A stretch of DNA of 64,000 bases from Multifurca ochricompacta. Taxonomy: Eukaryota > Basidiomycota > Agaricomycetes > Russulales > Russulaceae. The notes beneath the pieces are model-generated. The model made no database searches. It saw only the letters and a list, made by a program, of their open reading frames with translations, and was not told the DNA's origin. This document shows, piece by piece, positions 10,921-20,362 of this stretch (position 1 is the first letter of the stretch; every line of letters starts with the position of its first letter). The position numbers were made by a program, and so were the translations under genes. Location: assembly GCA_022496185.1 (NCBI GenBank), contig WTXG01000001.1, positions 2,232,001-2,296,000 on the forward strand, written 5' to 3'.

Positions 10921-13443
10921 TCACCTCCTCCGGCTGGCGGCATGAGTGCCCCCACCGCCTCCCAGTACAACCATCCGCGCCCTTCGTCTCCGCCCGGTGT
11001 TAGTCGTGCCAGGGCCACCACCACCATCACCACCACCAGCTCCTCCTCCACTCGGACCCCGCTGTAACTCAAATTCGTGCCACGCCCGATCAAGATCAAG
11101 TCCAAAAGACCCCTCGTCATCATATCTAGCATCGCCACCCGTATCGTCATCATGATCATAACCATGATCATGACTATAGCGCAGCTGTAGGCGTTGTTGA
11201 CGCGTAGCGCGAGTTGCTGCCACTACTGGCGTGCGTCCGGCGCCTCCTGTTGCTACTGCACGTCCAGGCCCAGCGTTCGCAGCTGCGGCAAAACTGCGTG
11301 GCCCCCATGCACCCCCTTGCTGCTGCTGCTGCCGGGCTGTTTGTGGTTGGAGTGCCTGTGTGGGGGAAGGCGGTACGAGAGTCGCCGATTCTCTCTCAAA
11401 TTCGACGTCGTTATGCTCATGCTCGTCATGACCCCACGCACGGCTCCCGACCGTCGTCATCGTTGTTTCCGACGGTGCCCATACGGTGCCTGCACCTACA
11501 CCCGCATCGCTAAGCTTCTCGCGTTCACGTTCCTCCGCGCGTATCCTTGCCCGTTCATCCCGCCGACTTTTCTCTCGCCTCCGCGAGCGTCGTGCCTTAA
11601 TCGCGCCTTCGAAAGCGCGTAGCCCGTCGCCACTGACGACGCCCTCTAGATCCGCCTCTATGAAAACGACATCTGCGCCTTCAGGAATATGCGAGAGGTA
11701 CTTGCAGCGCCGGCGGAGGTCCGCATCGACGGAGCCCTCACTCGCCGCCTCGACACGCACTGAAATGCTGTCCGGGAATTCAGCGTAGGCGCCAAAATGC
11801 CCAGATAGGATCCTGATGTCGAGCGGGTGGAGGAATATTGGCTGACCAGAGGCAGCTTGGTAATAATAGTACGCCGATGTTGACGGAGGGGGCGGATTGA
11901 GATTCTTGCGTAATTTGGGGCCACGGGATATTGGCGTCGGTGAGGGCGCAGGCAGATGATCGATTTGGGTGGAGAGGTAGTGTATAGGAGCGTCAGACAG
12001 ATCAGGGGTTGGAGCACCTTCCCGCTCCTGCTTGCGCTGCGATTGAAGCGCCGCGTTGGCCGTGATGTCCCATTCCATCTGCAGTGCACGGTCGATAGCA
12101 GCATGCAGAACTTCTGTATTGAGAGCAGTCGCCTTGGCGATCTGCGCGTGCAGTTTCTGTTCGGCAGCGTCACAAAATGCGATACCGAGCGTGTCGTTCA
12201 ATTCCAAGAGTGTGAGACGTTCAGCGGCTAATTCGGAAAGGTCACGCATGAGGTTCTCAATGAGATATGAGGGAGTGGCAAGCATGAACTTGGCATACGT
12301 ATACACATCGGGCAAAAAGTGAAAAGGAGCCTGATGTGGTGGCAGAAGATCAGATGGCCAAGTGTGAGAGCGTGGAAGGGCTAGCGTGGTGATCTGGGGA
12401 CGCTGCATGAGTCGCATACGCAGTGTTGAGCCGGGCTTGAGGGTCTCTGTCGGGTTGACGTCGGCAGAAACTGATGAGGACGATGGCCGGGGCCGAACGT
12501 CATCAAGATAATCGTCAGAGTGGGGAGGGGGAGTGAACCAATGAACACTCTTGAGCTGCTTCTCGTTGACCGAGTCGAAACAAATCGGACAACGAGCCCA
12601 CTTAGGATTATCAGATGTTCCTAGGTAATGCAATATGCACGGAAAACAAAAGACCTATACCAGAAGGCGAATGTGAGGGAGTGCAACGAGAAATAACGTC
12701 GGAGAAAGAGACTGACATGTCCGCATTTGGTCATACGTGGAGCGGTCGGAGGGGAGAGACAGATGGGACAAGTTGTGTGTCCCTCTGAATGTGAAGGGTT
12801 GTCACCACCGCCAGCGGCGGCTGCAGCTAGTGCAGAGCTGAGAGGGATAACAATCTGTAATATGTCCTGCCATTGAAAGAAACTAAATATATCCGAGTTG
12901 GCCTAAAGTTGGCTGATAAAGGGTTTCGAGAACAACCCACATATCAGGATCCGCGAAGTGCACTGTATAGTCACCCAACGGGTTCATTACGAACCGATAT
13001 TGTGCATTGACAAAGCCTAAGGAGAACGCAGGGATTGTTATCATGTATTATGCTCTGACAGAGTTTTGGCTAGAAAACAAACGGATGGGGAAGCTCACGT
13101 TCTTTGTTCCAGACGCCTTGGGTTGTGCCATGTCTACGACTCCTTCTCGGATACTTTGTACCTGATGAGTTTGTCTCGGTGGAAGAGAAAAGTTGAGAAG
13201 ATGATTGAGAGATTGAGTTGAAGTGGATTTAGCGACGCGCTTCGGTGTAGGCAGGTTTGAGGAGTGAGTAGTACTCTGTGCAGCCATTTCTTTCTTCCCC
13301 CTTTTCCTTTCATTCGAAGAAGGGAGGAAAAGATGCCCACCGTTAACCTCGGTGGGTTTAACGAGGTTGTTGGGAGAGGACAAGCCTGACCGACCTACCG
13401 AGTCCCCGTCGCGTAGGGTCTGACGTCGAGTCACACGCGCCAC
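10921..13443 (-). CDS. RNF10/Mag2-type RING finger E3 ubiquitin ligase
   Basis: Homologues (RNF10 in animals, Mag2 in budding yeast) mono-ubiquitinate 40S ribosomal proteins on stalled or defective ribosomes in the cytosol. Seen: ATG at 13443 starts a basic Ser-rich N-terminus carrying the family signature SLNHLLNFSLPPR. The RING is split by an intron: CPICLSPPTAPRMTKCGH near 12720-12770 and VFCFPCILHYLG plus RCPICFDSVNEKQLKSVHW in the next exon (from about 12648 down). All C3HC4 ligands are visible. The long last exon contains the conserved RNF10 middle region (IFLHPLDIRILSGHFGAY) and an Arg/Glu-rich predicted helix (RREKSRRDERARIRAEERER). The C-terminus is Gly/Ala-rich. The stop TGA at 10921 overlaps a good GTGAGT donor sequence, so a further 3' exon is possible. 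It diverges from the WBP11-like gene with 63 bp between start codons. Confidence 0.88.
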
Positions 13444-13506
13444 CCGCTAAGCTTAGCTGTTACTGTTACTACTGTTTTGCTCACTTTCACTTTCATTTTC
13501 AACTAA
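13444..13506. promoter_or_regulatory. 63-bp bidirectional promoter between RING ligase and WBP11-like gene
   Basis: Only 63 bp separate the two divergent ATG codons. The interval contains repeated TTACTGTTACTACTGTT and CACTTTCACTTTCATTTTC pyrimidine-rich motifs and no TATA box. Both 5' leaders must be very short or overlap. Confidence 0.6.
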
Positions 13507-15026
13507 ATGGCCAAAGGAAAAAATCTTAATCCTGCAGATGCATACCGTATGTAAATTTAACATGGTACTTTTTATGCAATCTCCGAATATTGCCAACAGG
13601 AAAGGTTCAAAGAAAGAAAGAACTCAAGAAGGTCCGTGATTTATTGCGATAGTGCATGACTCGAAAGTCAACTCACCAGTATTTTTTTAATCTGCAGTAG
13701 AACAGGGCAGAGAGGCAAAAGACTCGAGATTTCGCTCTCGTGAAAAAGGACACAGGGGGTATGTCTGACACCCACCCAGTAGCGCTTTACTCTGTATGGT
13801 TATTGCCCGCCCTTCAGACCTTGAGGATGAAATCAAAAAACTTTCCTCCGCTCCATCCCTCTCGGATGCGGATCAGAAAAGGCTCAAAGACTTAAAGGCT
13901 GAGCTCGACAAGATCGTCGTGAAGAAGGAAAAATATCTCGAAGAGCACCCAGAACAACGAAAACTCGTCTATCGTTCTCGGCGACAGGCCACGGATGTGC
14001 AGGCGTCCAAGAGTACTGCTCCAGCGAGTGGACCGGCGGAAGATGAAGGTAAGCGCTTCCTGATTTTAGTGGGTCTAGCTACTGACTGGTCTATGTGTAT
14101 GCAGAAGATAGCGATGATGATATTCCCATGCCAGAAGGCCCTCCCCCAGGTATGTCAAAGGAGGAGGAAGAGGATACCGACGATGACATCCCTATGCCAG
14201 AAGGTCCCCCTCCAGGGACTACACGTAAATTCTATGCCCTTTCAATACTTGACGTTCGCCAATGACATAGTCATGCAGCGCCCTTATCTTTGCATCCCCC
14301 GATCCTGCCGCCGCCGCCGCCGCCGCCGCCACCGCCACCTGGATTCCCAGCCATCTCAGGCATACCACCACCACCTCCTGGATTCCCAAACATACCCTTC
14401 CCCCCTCCGCCTCCCGGCTTCCCCGCACCGCCACCTCCACACCTCTCTGGTCCCGCACCAGCCGGCTTCGCCCCATTTCCGCCCCCTGGCTTCCCACCTC
14501 CACCTCCTGGCTTTGCACCACCTCCGGGTGGGTTTGCTCCAGCGCCAGCAGGGCTCTTCAAAAACTTCCCCCCTCCGCCTCCCGGTTTCTTTCCGCGACG
14601 TGGCCCCGCACCGATCTCACAAAGTTCAGGATCCCGTGCCCAAAGTGTACTACTACCGCCACCACCACCACCACCATCTACTGGCCCATCGGCTGCGACG
14701 GCAATAGTGTCCGCCGAGGCGCAGTTGCGCGACTTCAAGAAAGAGAGCACCGCTTTTGTTCCCGCCTCTCTCCAACGCAGGCGCGCCGCTCCAGGAGGTG
14801 GTGGCGCTAGGGGGGTAAGGTCAATGCGGCACCTGCACTTGACGGCGAGAGCCATGATCATGTTGAGAATGCTGCTCCTGCGCGACCGGACCTTGTAAGC
14901 ACGCTGAAGGGACAATTTGGGAACGCTAAGGAGGCGAAGGTACAGGAGAAACCAAAAGTGAAGGGTGATTATGAGAAGTTTATCGAAGGGATGGGTGATA
15001 TTTTGGGGCCCGCCCCGCCGAGGTAG
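13507..15026 (+). CDS. WBP11-like pre-mRNA splicing factor
   Basis: WBP11 proteins are nuclear proline-rich proteins that bind WW domains and PP1 and associate with the spliceosome. Exon 1 (13507-13546) gives MAKGKNLNPADAY, and the splice at 13600 restores R-KVQRKKELKK. The next exon after CAGTAG reads NRAERQKTRDFALVKKDTG, then DLEDEIKKLSSAPSLSDADQ and the Lys/Glu helix with YRSRRQ, all matching the WBP11 N-terminal domain. Further on there is a duplicated acidic motif, DDIPMPEGPPPG, at about 14120-14150 and 14188-14217, a long polyproline region (14305-14690, repeated PPPPGFP units), and a C-terminal segment with QLRDFKKESTAFVPASLQRR and YEKFIEGMGDILGP before the TAG. The polyproline tracts are the expected WW ligands. 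The frame changes near 14815 are explained by an intron. Recognition is confident. Confidence 0.9.
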
Positions 15027-15152
15027 TCTATATACATGATAGTTTCCTATCGGCTTTATGGTATCTTTAACAAAAAAAGAATTAACCAAAAAATAAATAA
15101 AAGCCTTGTGCGCATCGCTAGTGCTCATTGCGCTGGAATACCCATCCTCATC

Positions 15153-16342
15153 CTAGGCACGGAGAGAACGCAAAAGTAACTGTCTCCCGCTCGAGAGGAA
15201 TGTCTCATGGAGGGCGTGGAAGTGTGGATTCTTCGCAGCGAGAGGCAGGTCCGACGTATACAGCACAGCTTCGCGCAATGCTGGGCAGCCCTCCCCAACC
15301 TTCTCAACGTGCCTCAGAACTGCAGACCATGTCTGGTCATCCCATGACTCTCCAGCATCGACGCAAAACCCGATGCGCTTATCTTATCATGCACACAGGC
15401 CCGGAGCGATGCTGCATCCGCGCTACCCACATACAAATTGAGCTCCTCAAGCGCAGAGCACGCGCTGATAAACTTCCCCACGTCCTGCATCGGCACGCCA
15501 CGTCCAAGCTCAAGCACGCGTATCTGTTCTCCAAACGCCTCCCATACCGCCTCAAGTAACCCTGCACGCGCGCAGCCCTCCACCACGACGTTCTCGAGTG
15601 CCGGTAACGCCCAATAGGTCGTCTGCCGCGCCACGAGAGGACACATACCAGCGCCAGCAGATAACCTCAGCGTTCTGAGAGCTCGCATGTGCAAACGACG
15701 TTGGCATAACGCAGCGAATGGCATTTGTCCGACGAGGACCAGCTCTCGCAGAGCGGGAGAAGCCATGAGCACGTCATTGAGGGCGTTTATGCCGCCCGTG
15801 CGTGCGGCGGCTCCGCTGAAATCGAAGGCCCATTCGAGACGACGTAAAGTAGGAAACGCTGGAGCGGTGGTGGGGAACTCGAAAGGCGGGTGGAGTATTG
15901 AGTGGAAAGGGTGGATGGGGGGTCTCACGAGCACTTCGAGATGAGGAAGGAGGGAGAGGAGGGCGAGTGCGGGTGGATCCCGCGAGGTCGGCGTCGCGGT
16001 GTGTGCGTAAGGTAGGACCGCACGCCGGACGTGATGTCTAGGCCCGCGTAGACCGTCAGGTAAATGTTGATCCAACGTGGCGTGAAGCAGGGATATGCCA
16101 TGTCCGATGCGGATGTCCTCGTAAAGTATGTCCTTGGCCAATTGTCGCCATTGCTTGCAAACTAGCGTAAGCGCACATTTGTCGCGTAAAGCGGCGTCGG
16201 AAAGAGGGGCGCTATCATGAGAGGATTGGAAAGGCTCGTAGTGAAAAGATAAGGATGTTGGTGCTGATGTGGCGAAGCGGAAGACGTGCAGCCAGAGCTC
16301 AACTGGAAGTCTTGGGGTGAAAGTCACTTTGGGTATTGTCAT
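15153..16342 (-). pseudogene. F-box protein gene, interrupted by an apparent 5-bp tandem duplication
   Basis: F-box proteins recruit substrates to SCF ubiquitin ligases. The ATG at 16342 gives an N-terminal F-box-like motif (LPVELWLHVFRFAT ... ALTLVCKQWRQLAKDILYED), followed by an LRR-like region with repeated (L..L.L) units (LRRLEWAFDF, LRELVLVG, LRTLRLSAGAG, IRVLELGRG, LEELNLYVG). The long frame ends with a stop at 15314. However another frame, starting right after the doubled CTTAT (ATAAGATAAG on the coding strand, near 15379-15388), stays open to a TAG at 15153-15155 and reads like a natural C-terminus (DAGESWDDQTWSAVLRHVEK, CPALREAVLYTSDLPL). Removing one ATAAG unit joins both frames. 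The alternatives are a true early stop, or an assembly or sequencing indel. No canonical intron of usable length is present there. Confidence 0.75.
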
Positions 16343-16585
16343 TAGTCGTTATCTATCATAACATGTCGTCTTTAAATAAGAGGGGGAGGAGAGAGAGAAC
16401 ATGACATTGAGACATGATCAAAACATTTCATGATCGGAAGAAGAGACAAGAGATTTGTTATTGTAACCGGTCCCCTGCAATGATATGATATGATAATGAT
16501 GGGACGGAACGTTCCAATTTAATTGCCGCGACCCTTCAGCTAACGCAAACCCTGAAAAATCTCCAGCCGTGCGGAAACGTACCCT
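16343..16585. other. intergenic gap between two minus-strand genes
   Basis: Carries the promoter of the F-box gene and the 3' end of SLY1; A/G-rich near 16379-16400. No coding signal. Confidence 0.4.
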
Positions 16586-18983
16586 TCATGTCTGTGCTTT
16601 GCCAAGGTCTCCCAACACGTTGACAAAACCCTCTGGGTCCCATATCTCCGTCCCTCCGTACGTAACACGCCGTCCGGTCTTCTCTGCCCACTCTTCAAGG
16701 TTCCCATACTCGACGTACCCAGCGCCACCCACGACGAAGACGACCCCGTCCGTGAATTGGGTGCGCCGTACAGGCGCGCGCGCAGCTGTAGGAGCGTTCC
16801 GCGCCGCGCGAGGGTCCAGCAGGATGTACTCGTCCGTCTCTTGGAGCGACTGGTTTGACGCCGCGCTAGAATCCATCAATGCTTCCGTCAACCGTGTGAC
16901 TGTACAGAGCTTATTGGTCGGTAGGAAATTGCGCACGCCCGAAATCAGGTTTTCCAGGCCCCCTTCCTTGAACTTGTCCGTGAGCTAAACACGCAGCAGT
17001 ACACCATCATTAGCGAGTGATCAGGCCCACGGCATTTAATTAGATTGAAGACGTACGCGGTTTCCCAACGAGCTGAACCCTTTGAACAGCTCACCGCCAC
17101 CACCACCGCCGTGCGCACCCGGTACAGGCGTCGCAGCACCCGCCGAGGGCACAATCATCCGCGAAATCTCACGCAGGCGCCGAACATACTCGAATGCAGC
17201 GATATCTACGCCCTGCTTCTTCAACTCCGCCTCAAGCTCGGCCACGTCCTCTTTCGAGATTGCGTTATCTTGTGACGAGAGATAGAAGATGAGTACTAGA
17301 CGGAGCTTGTCAACTGATGTTGTCTTGCCCTCTCCTTTGGGCGTGCGGATATACTCGAGAACGGTAGCGACACTTTGTTTGTTGATCGCCTCTTCAGTTG
17401 AGAAGAGTTCGTCAAGCCCACGGGACCTGATCTCCTCGAGCAGCGCTGTGGCGATGTTCATATGCGTGTCAAGTGTCGCCTTACGTGCTGTCAGCTCTGG
17501 CAGTTGCGTGATTGCGGTCTTGAGGTGCGCCGCATTCGCGGTAAGGTCACTGTTTCGCATGGTCAGTTACAGCAAGTGATGAGCGAAAAGAACAAATCTG
17601 TACAGTTGCGCGATGTCATTGACATCGCTCACACCCGTTGACCGCGTAATCTCTGCGGCGTCTTGCTTGTACCGGTTGAGCTCTGCGTCGATATCCTCCG
17701 CGACTTGCGGGAATGGATTCGCGGCGTTCTTCGCCCAGAAAAAATCTTTTGCGTCGAGGTCATAGGCCTTCTTTTGTGGCGATGTTACCGTGACACGGTT
17801 CAGCTTCATCTGAAGGCAATCAGAGACGAGTGCCTGATACGTCCAGCCGTGTGAAAGCAGAGGGACGAGGTCGATGTTGCGATCAAGGATGAGCAGAACT
17901 GTCAATCGCTGAACGGTAATGAACACGTGCAGGGTGGTGAAAAATGGACTGACGTGGTCGCTGCAGGGACAACCCGCCAGACTCTTGGGAGAAGAGAGAC
18001 GAGCCCTGGGAGCGTGATGCCGTGATAATAGAGTCGCGAACCTTCGTCTCCACTTTCTTTGCAATCATCTCTGCGGCATTGCCCCGTGGTGCACGGATAA
18101 TAGGCACCTGGCCTGCCTTGGCGCTCAGAAGCGGATCCCCAGACAAACAAAGAGCACGCACCCATGGTGGCAACGACGCTGAAAAGCCCGCTGGCTATTC
18201 GCTCAATCTCATTTTCAATTTGTTGTTCACTGGATGATGTGGAGTTCAAAATCGCGTACGAGGAGAATGGATGCGATGGTCCGGGTTGGTTGGAGGCAGG
18301 TGATGGGGGTGCGAGTGGTGGGGGTAAGAGGGAATATAGCGACGGCGACGGCGCGATGAAGGAAAGGTATTGGTCAACAACCTACGGCCACAATTAGGTC
18401 ATCCCTAAACTTTCTAAAACGAACGCATGGACTGCTGACCTGCTCTACAAGCTCGTTTGTTCCGTCCTTCGCAACTGCTGCAGCGAGTTCCTCGAGCAAC
18501 GACCGCGGAAGAGGCTCTGAGAAGTTGAGGTGGAAAGTCTCATATAGATCCTTTGCCAGGTCTTCTGCAATTCGCCTGATGTTTTGGAGGGTCGGGGCGA
18601 CAAAGTAGATGGCAGGGACGTCAGACAGAGCTGGTCGGGATGAATGGAGCTGCCTGTCATGAATCGTCACTTTAAGGGAACACCAAAGGAACCACCCGGA
18701 CGAAAGCATACACATGAAGCGTGACACCAATATCTCGAAGATCCTGCACCCGTAGAACAGTCGCGAGGATGTCTTTTGTTTCTTGGTCTAATACCAGGAT
18801 CTTCCAAACGGGGGGGGCCGTGGCAGAGGGGACTTTAAGCGTAGACACTGCCTTTCCTGGCGCAGCGGCCGTAAATATTGATGATTCTATGGGTTTGTTG
18901 AGGTTAAGCATGGCAAGTAATGTATTCGTCTGTGCTTGCTGCACGGTGACGGGTGAAGTAGCCTGCGGAGGAAGACAGGTCAT
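16586..18983 (-). CDS. SLY1: SLY1, Sec1/Munc18 family SNARE regulator
   Basis: Sly1 binds the syntaxin Sed5 and promotes SNARE assembly in ER-Golgi transport. The start at 18983 ([18 protein letters not shown]) leads to the family N-terminal motif [13 protein letters not shown] and [20 protein letters not shown]. After introns come [20 protein letters not shown] (18550-18610), the central [20 protein letters not shown] (17815-17900), [20 protein letters not shown] (about 17700-17770), the helical region with [20 protein letters not shown] and [13 protein letters not shown], and the C-terminal [20 protein letters not shown] and [16 protein letters not shown] blocks ending at 16586. All main Sec1 blocks are in order, and length is normal for the family (about 650-700 residues). 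At least six introns. An upstream in-frame ATG at 19013 is possible. Confidence 0.93.
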
Positions 18984-19561
18984 GGCCACGGTCAGTGAAA
19001 GGTTTGAAACCATGCACGACGACGTACATGTTTTATTGCATGGCTTGCCATGATGAGCACGTTAGGTGTTAGTATGCTCGAGGTCAGGGAATTGAAGGCG
19101 CGAGTGAAAGCAAAGCAAGGTAGCAAAACCAACGATGGAAGAATTGATATTGTAATGTACAGCCACTGACGCGCGACCGTCTTGTCTCTTCCACCTACCC
19201 CAGCCTTGTAACCGTTACTTGTAATTAATTACTACTTAGTTCGTACTAGTACCAAACTATCAAGCTCGTGTTAGCGCCTCTACTAGCTTGCTGTGTTGAT
19301 GTGATAGATATGCCCCAGGCACAGCCCCCGCTCGTCGCCCTGGTAGCTCATGATCTTTGAAAAAGCATCATTTTGAATTGCACTTGCAAGTCGCCTCTTC
19401 TCTTGCTCTTGCATCTGCTATCCTTCGTCCTTCGTTCTTCGCCTTCTTAAATCACCTTGAAAACTGACTGGGAGCCATCGTTCCATCCATAAATCCAATG
19501 TAAGTCTTATTATCTCGTGAGCAAATTAAATATAATTATAATATGTATCTGTATCTCAGTG
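18984..19561. promoter_or_regulatory. divergent promoter region with a likely 5' UTR intron
   Basis: Lies between SLY1 (minus) and the small plus-strand gene. At 19500 there is a GTAAGT donor followed by a CAG acceptor near 19557-19559, giving a 5' UTR intron of about 60 bp just before the ATG at 19562. CTT-rich patches (19393-19446) look like fungal core promoter or leader sequence. Confidence 0.45.
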
Positions 19562-19828
19562 ATGGGTTGCATTCCGAGTAAGCGGGGGGTCCTTGACCAG
19601 TTTGACGGGCATGGGCGGACAATGCCCATAGGAAGGACGTCAAAAAAGACAAGGACGGGGATGCCTCTCAAACCACCGAAATACAGAGTCCCCAAGCCCA
19701 AGAAACGTGGGCCAGCGTCACCGGTTATTCCGGTGGATGCGCCGCCGTGGGTAACAGGACATGCGGTTATGAGTGTGCACCAAGATGCAAAGACTGGTGA
19801 AGTCTACCTGACGGAGAAGTGTCGATAG
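19562..19828 (+). CDS. small basic protein with an MGC N-terminus, unknown function
   Basis: An 88-codon frame beginning MGCIPSKRGVLDQFDGHG. The Gly2-Cys3 start followed by Ser6/Lys7 fits the N-myristoylation plus palmitoylation pattern (MGCxxS/K), so membrane attachment is plausible by inference. The middle is rich in Lys/Pro/Arg (KPPKYRVPKPKKRG) and the C-terminus reads GEVYLTEKCR. It is preceded by a probable 5' UTR intron. No homologous family recognised. Confidence 0.5.
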   Translation: MGCIPSKRGVLDQFDGHGRTMPIGRTSKKTRTGMPLKPPKYRVPKPKKRGPASPVIPVDAPPWVTGHAVMSVHQDAKTGEVYLTEKCR

Positions 19829-20362
19829 TGCAAGTCATTTCATTTTCTAAGGCTTTCCTACATTTTTTGACATGATTTCGTCCTCACTTAGGCCGTTCTT
19901 TTTCTTTTTTCTTAAATTTATTATTTGTTTTTCCCTCGGCGTAGCGCATGTACGCTCTCCCACTATCGCTATTACTATCACATAACCCATGACCATGACC
20001 ATGACTATGACCATGAAAGAATGAGAATCAATCAATCAATCAAAAAGTCAAAATCGACTCTACGTAGTCGTACTCGGCAAAACCCGTTACCGTTAACCAA
20101 GATGTGGGTCCCCCGGCCCGCCCAGGGCGTGCGTACACGCGCATATAGTCCGTGTTGTTGGGGTGGGGGTAGGGGTGGGGGTGTCGTGGTCATCGCCGTC
20201 ACCCGTAAACCTCGCCTCCCTCGCTTTGACATCTTTTATATTTTTGTTTCTTCATGACTTACAACGACGGCGACGACCACCACCACCTCATCACCTTTCT
20301 TTGATATCGCATCGCATATATTCCCAAAAGTCTCTATCGAATACCCCGATACCCATTTCGTC
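19829..20362. other. intergenic region
   Basis: Promoter side of the DUF221 gene. Contains a short (CATGAC)n tract near 19988-20015 and a GGGGT-rich patch near 20158-20182. No coding signal beyond shadows. Confidence 0.4.

Noticed and set aside
14271..15128. 285-codon minus-strand Gly-rich frame
   Set aside because: It is the complement of the WBP11 polyproline region; Gly-rich reading is forced by the CCN-repeat on the other strand.
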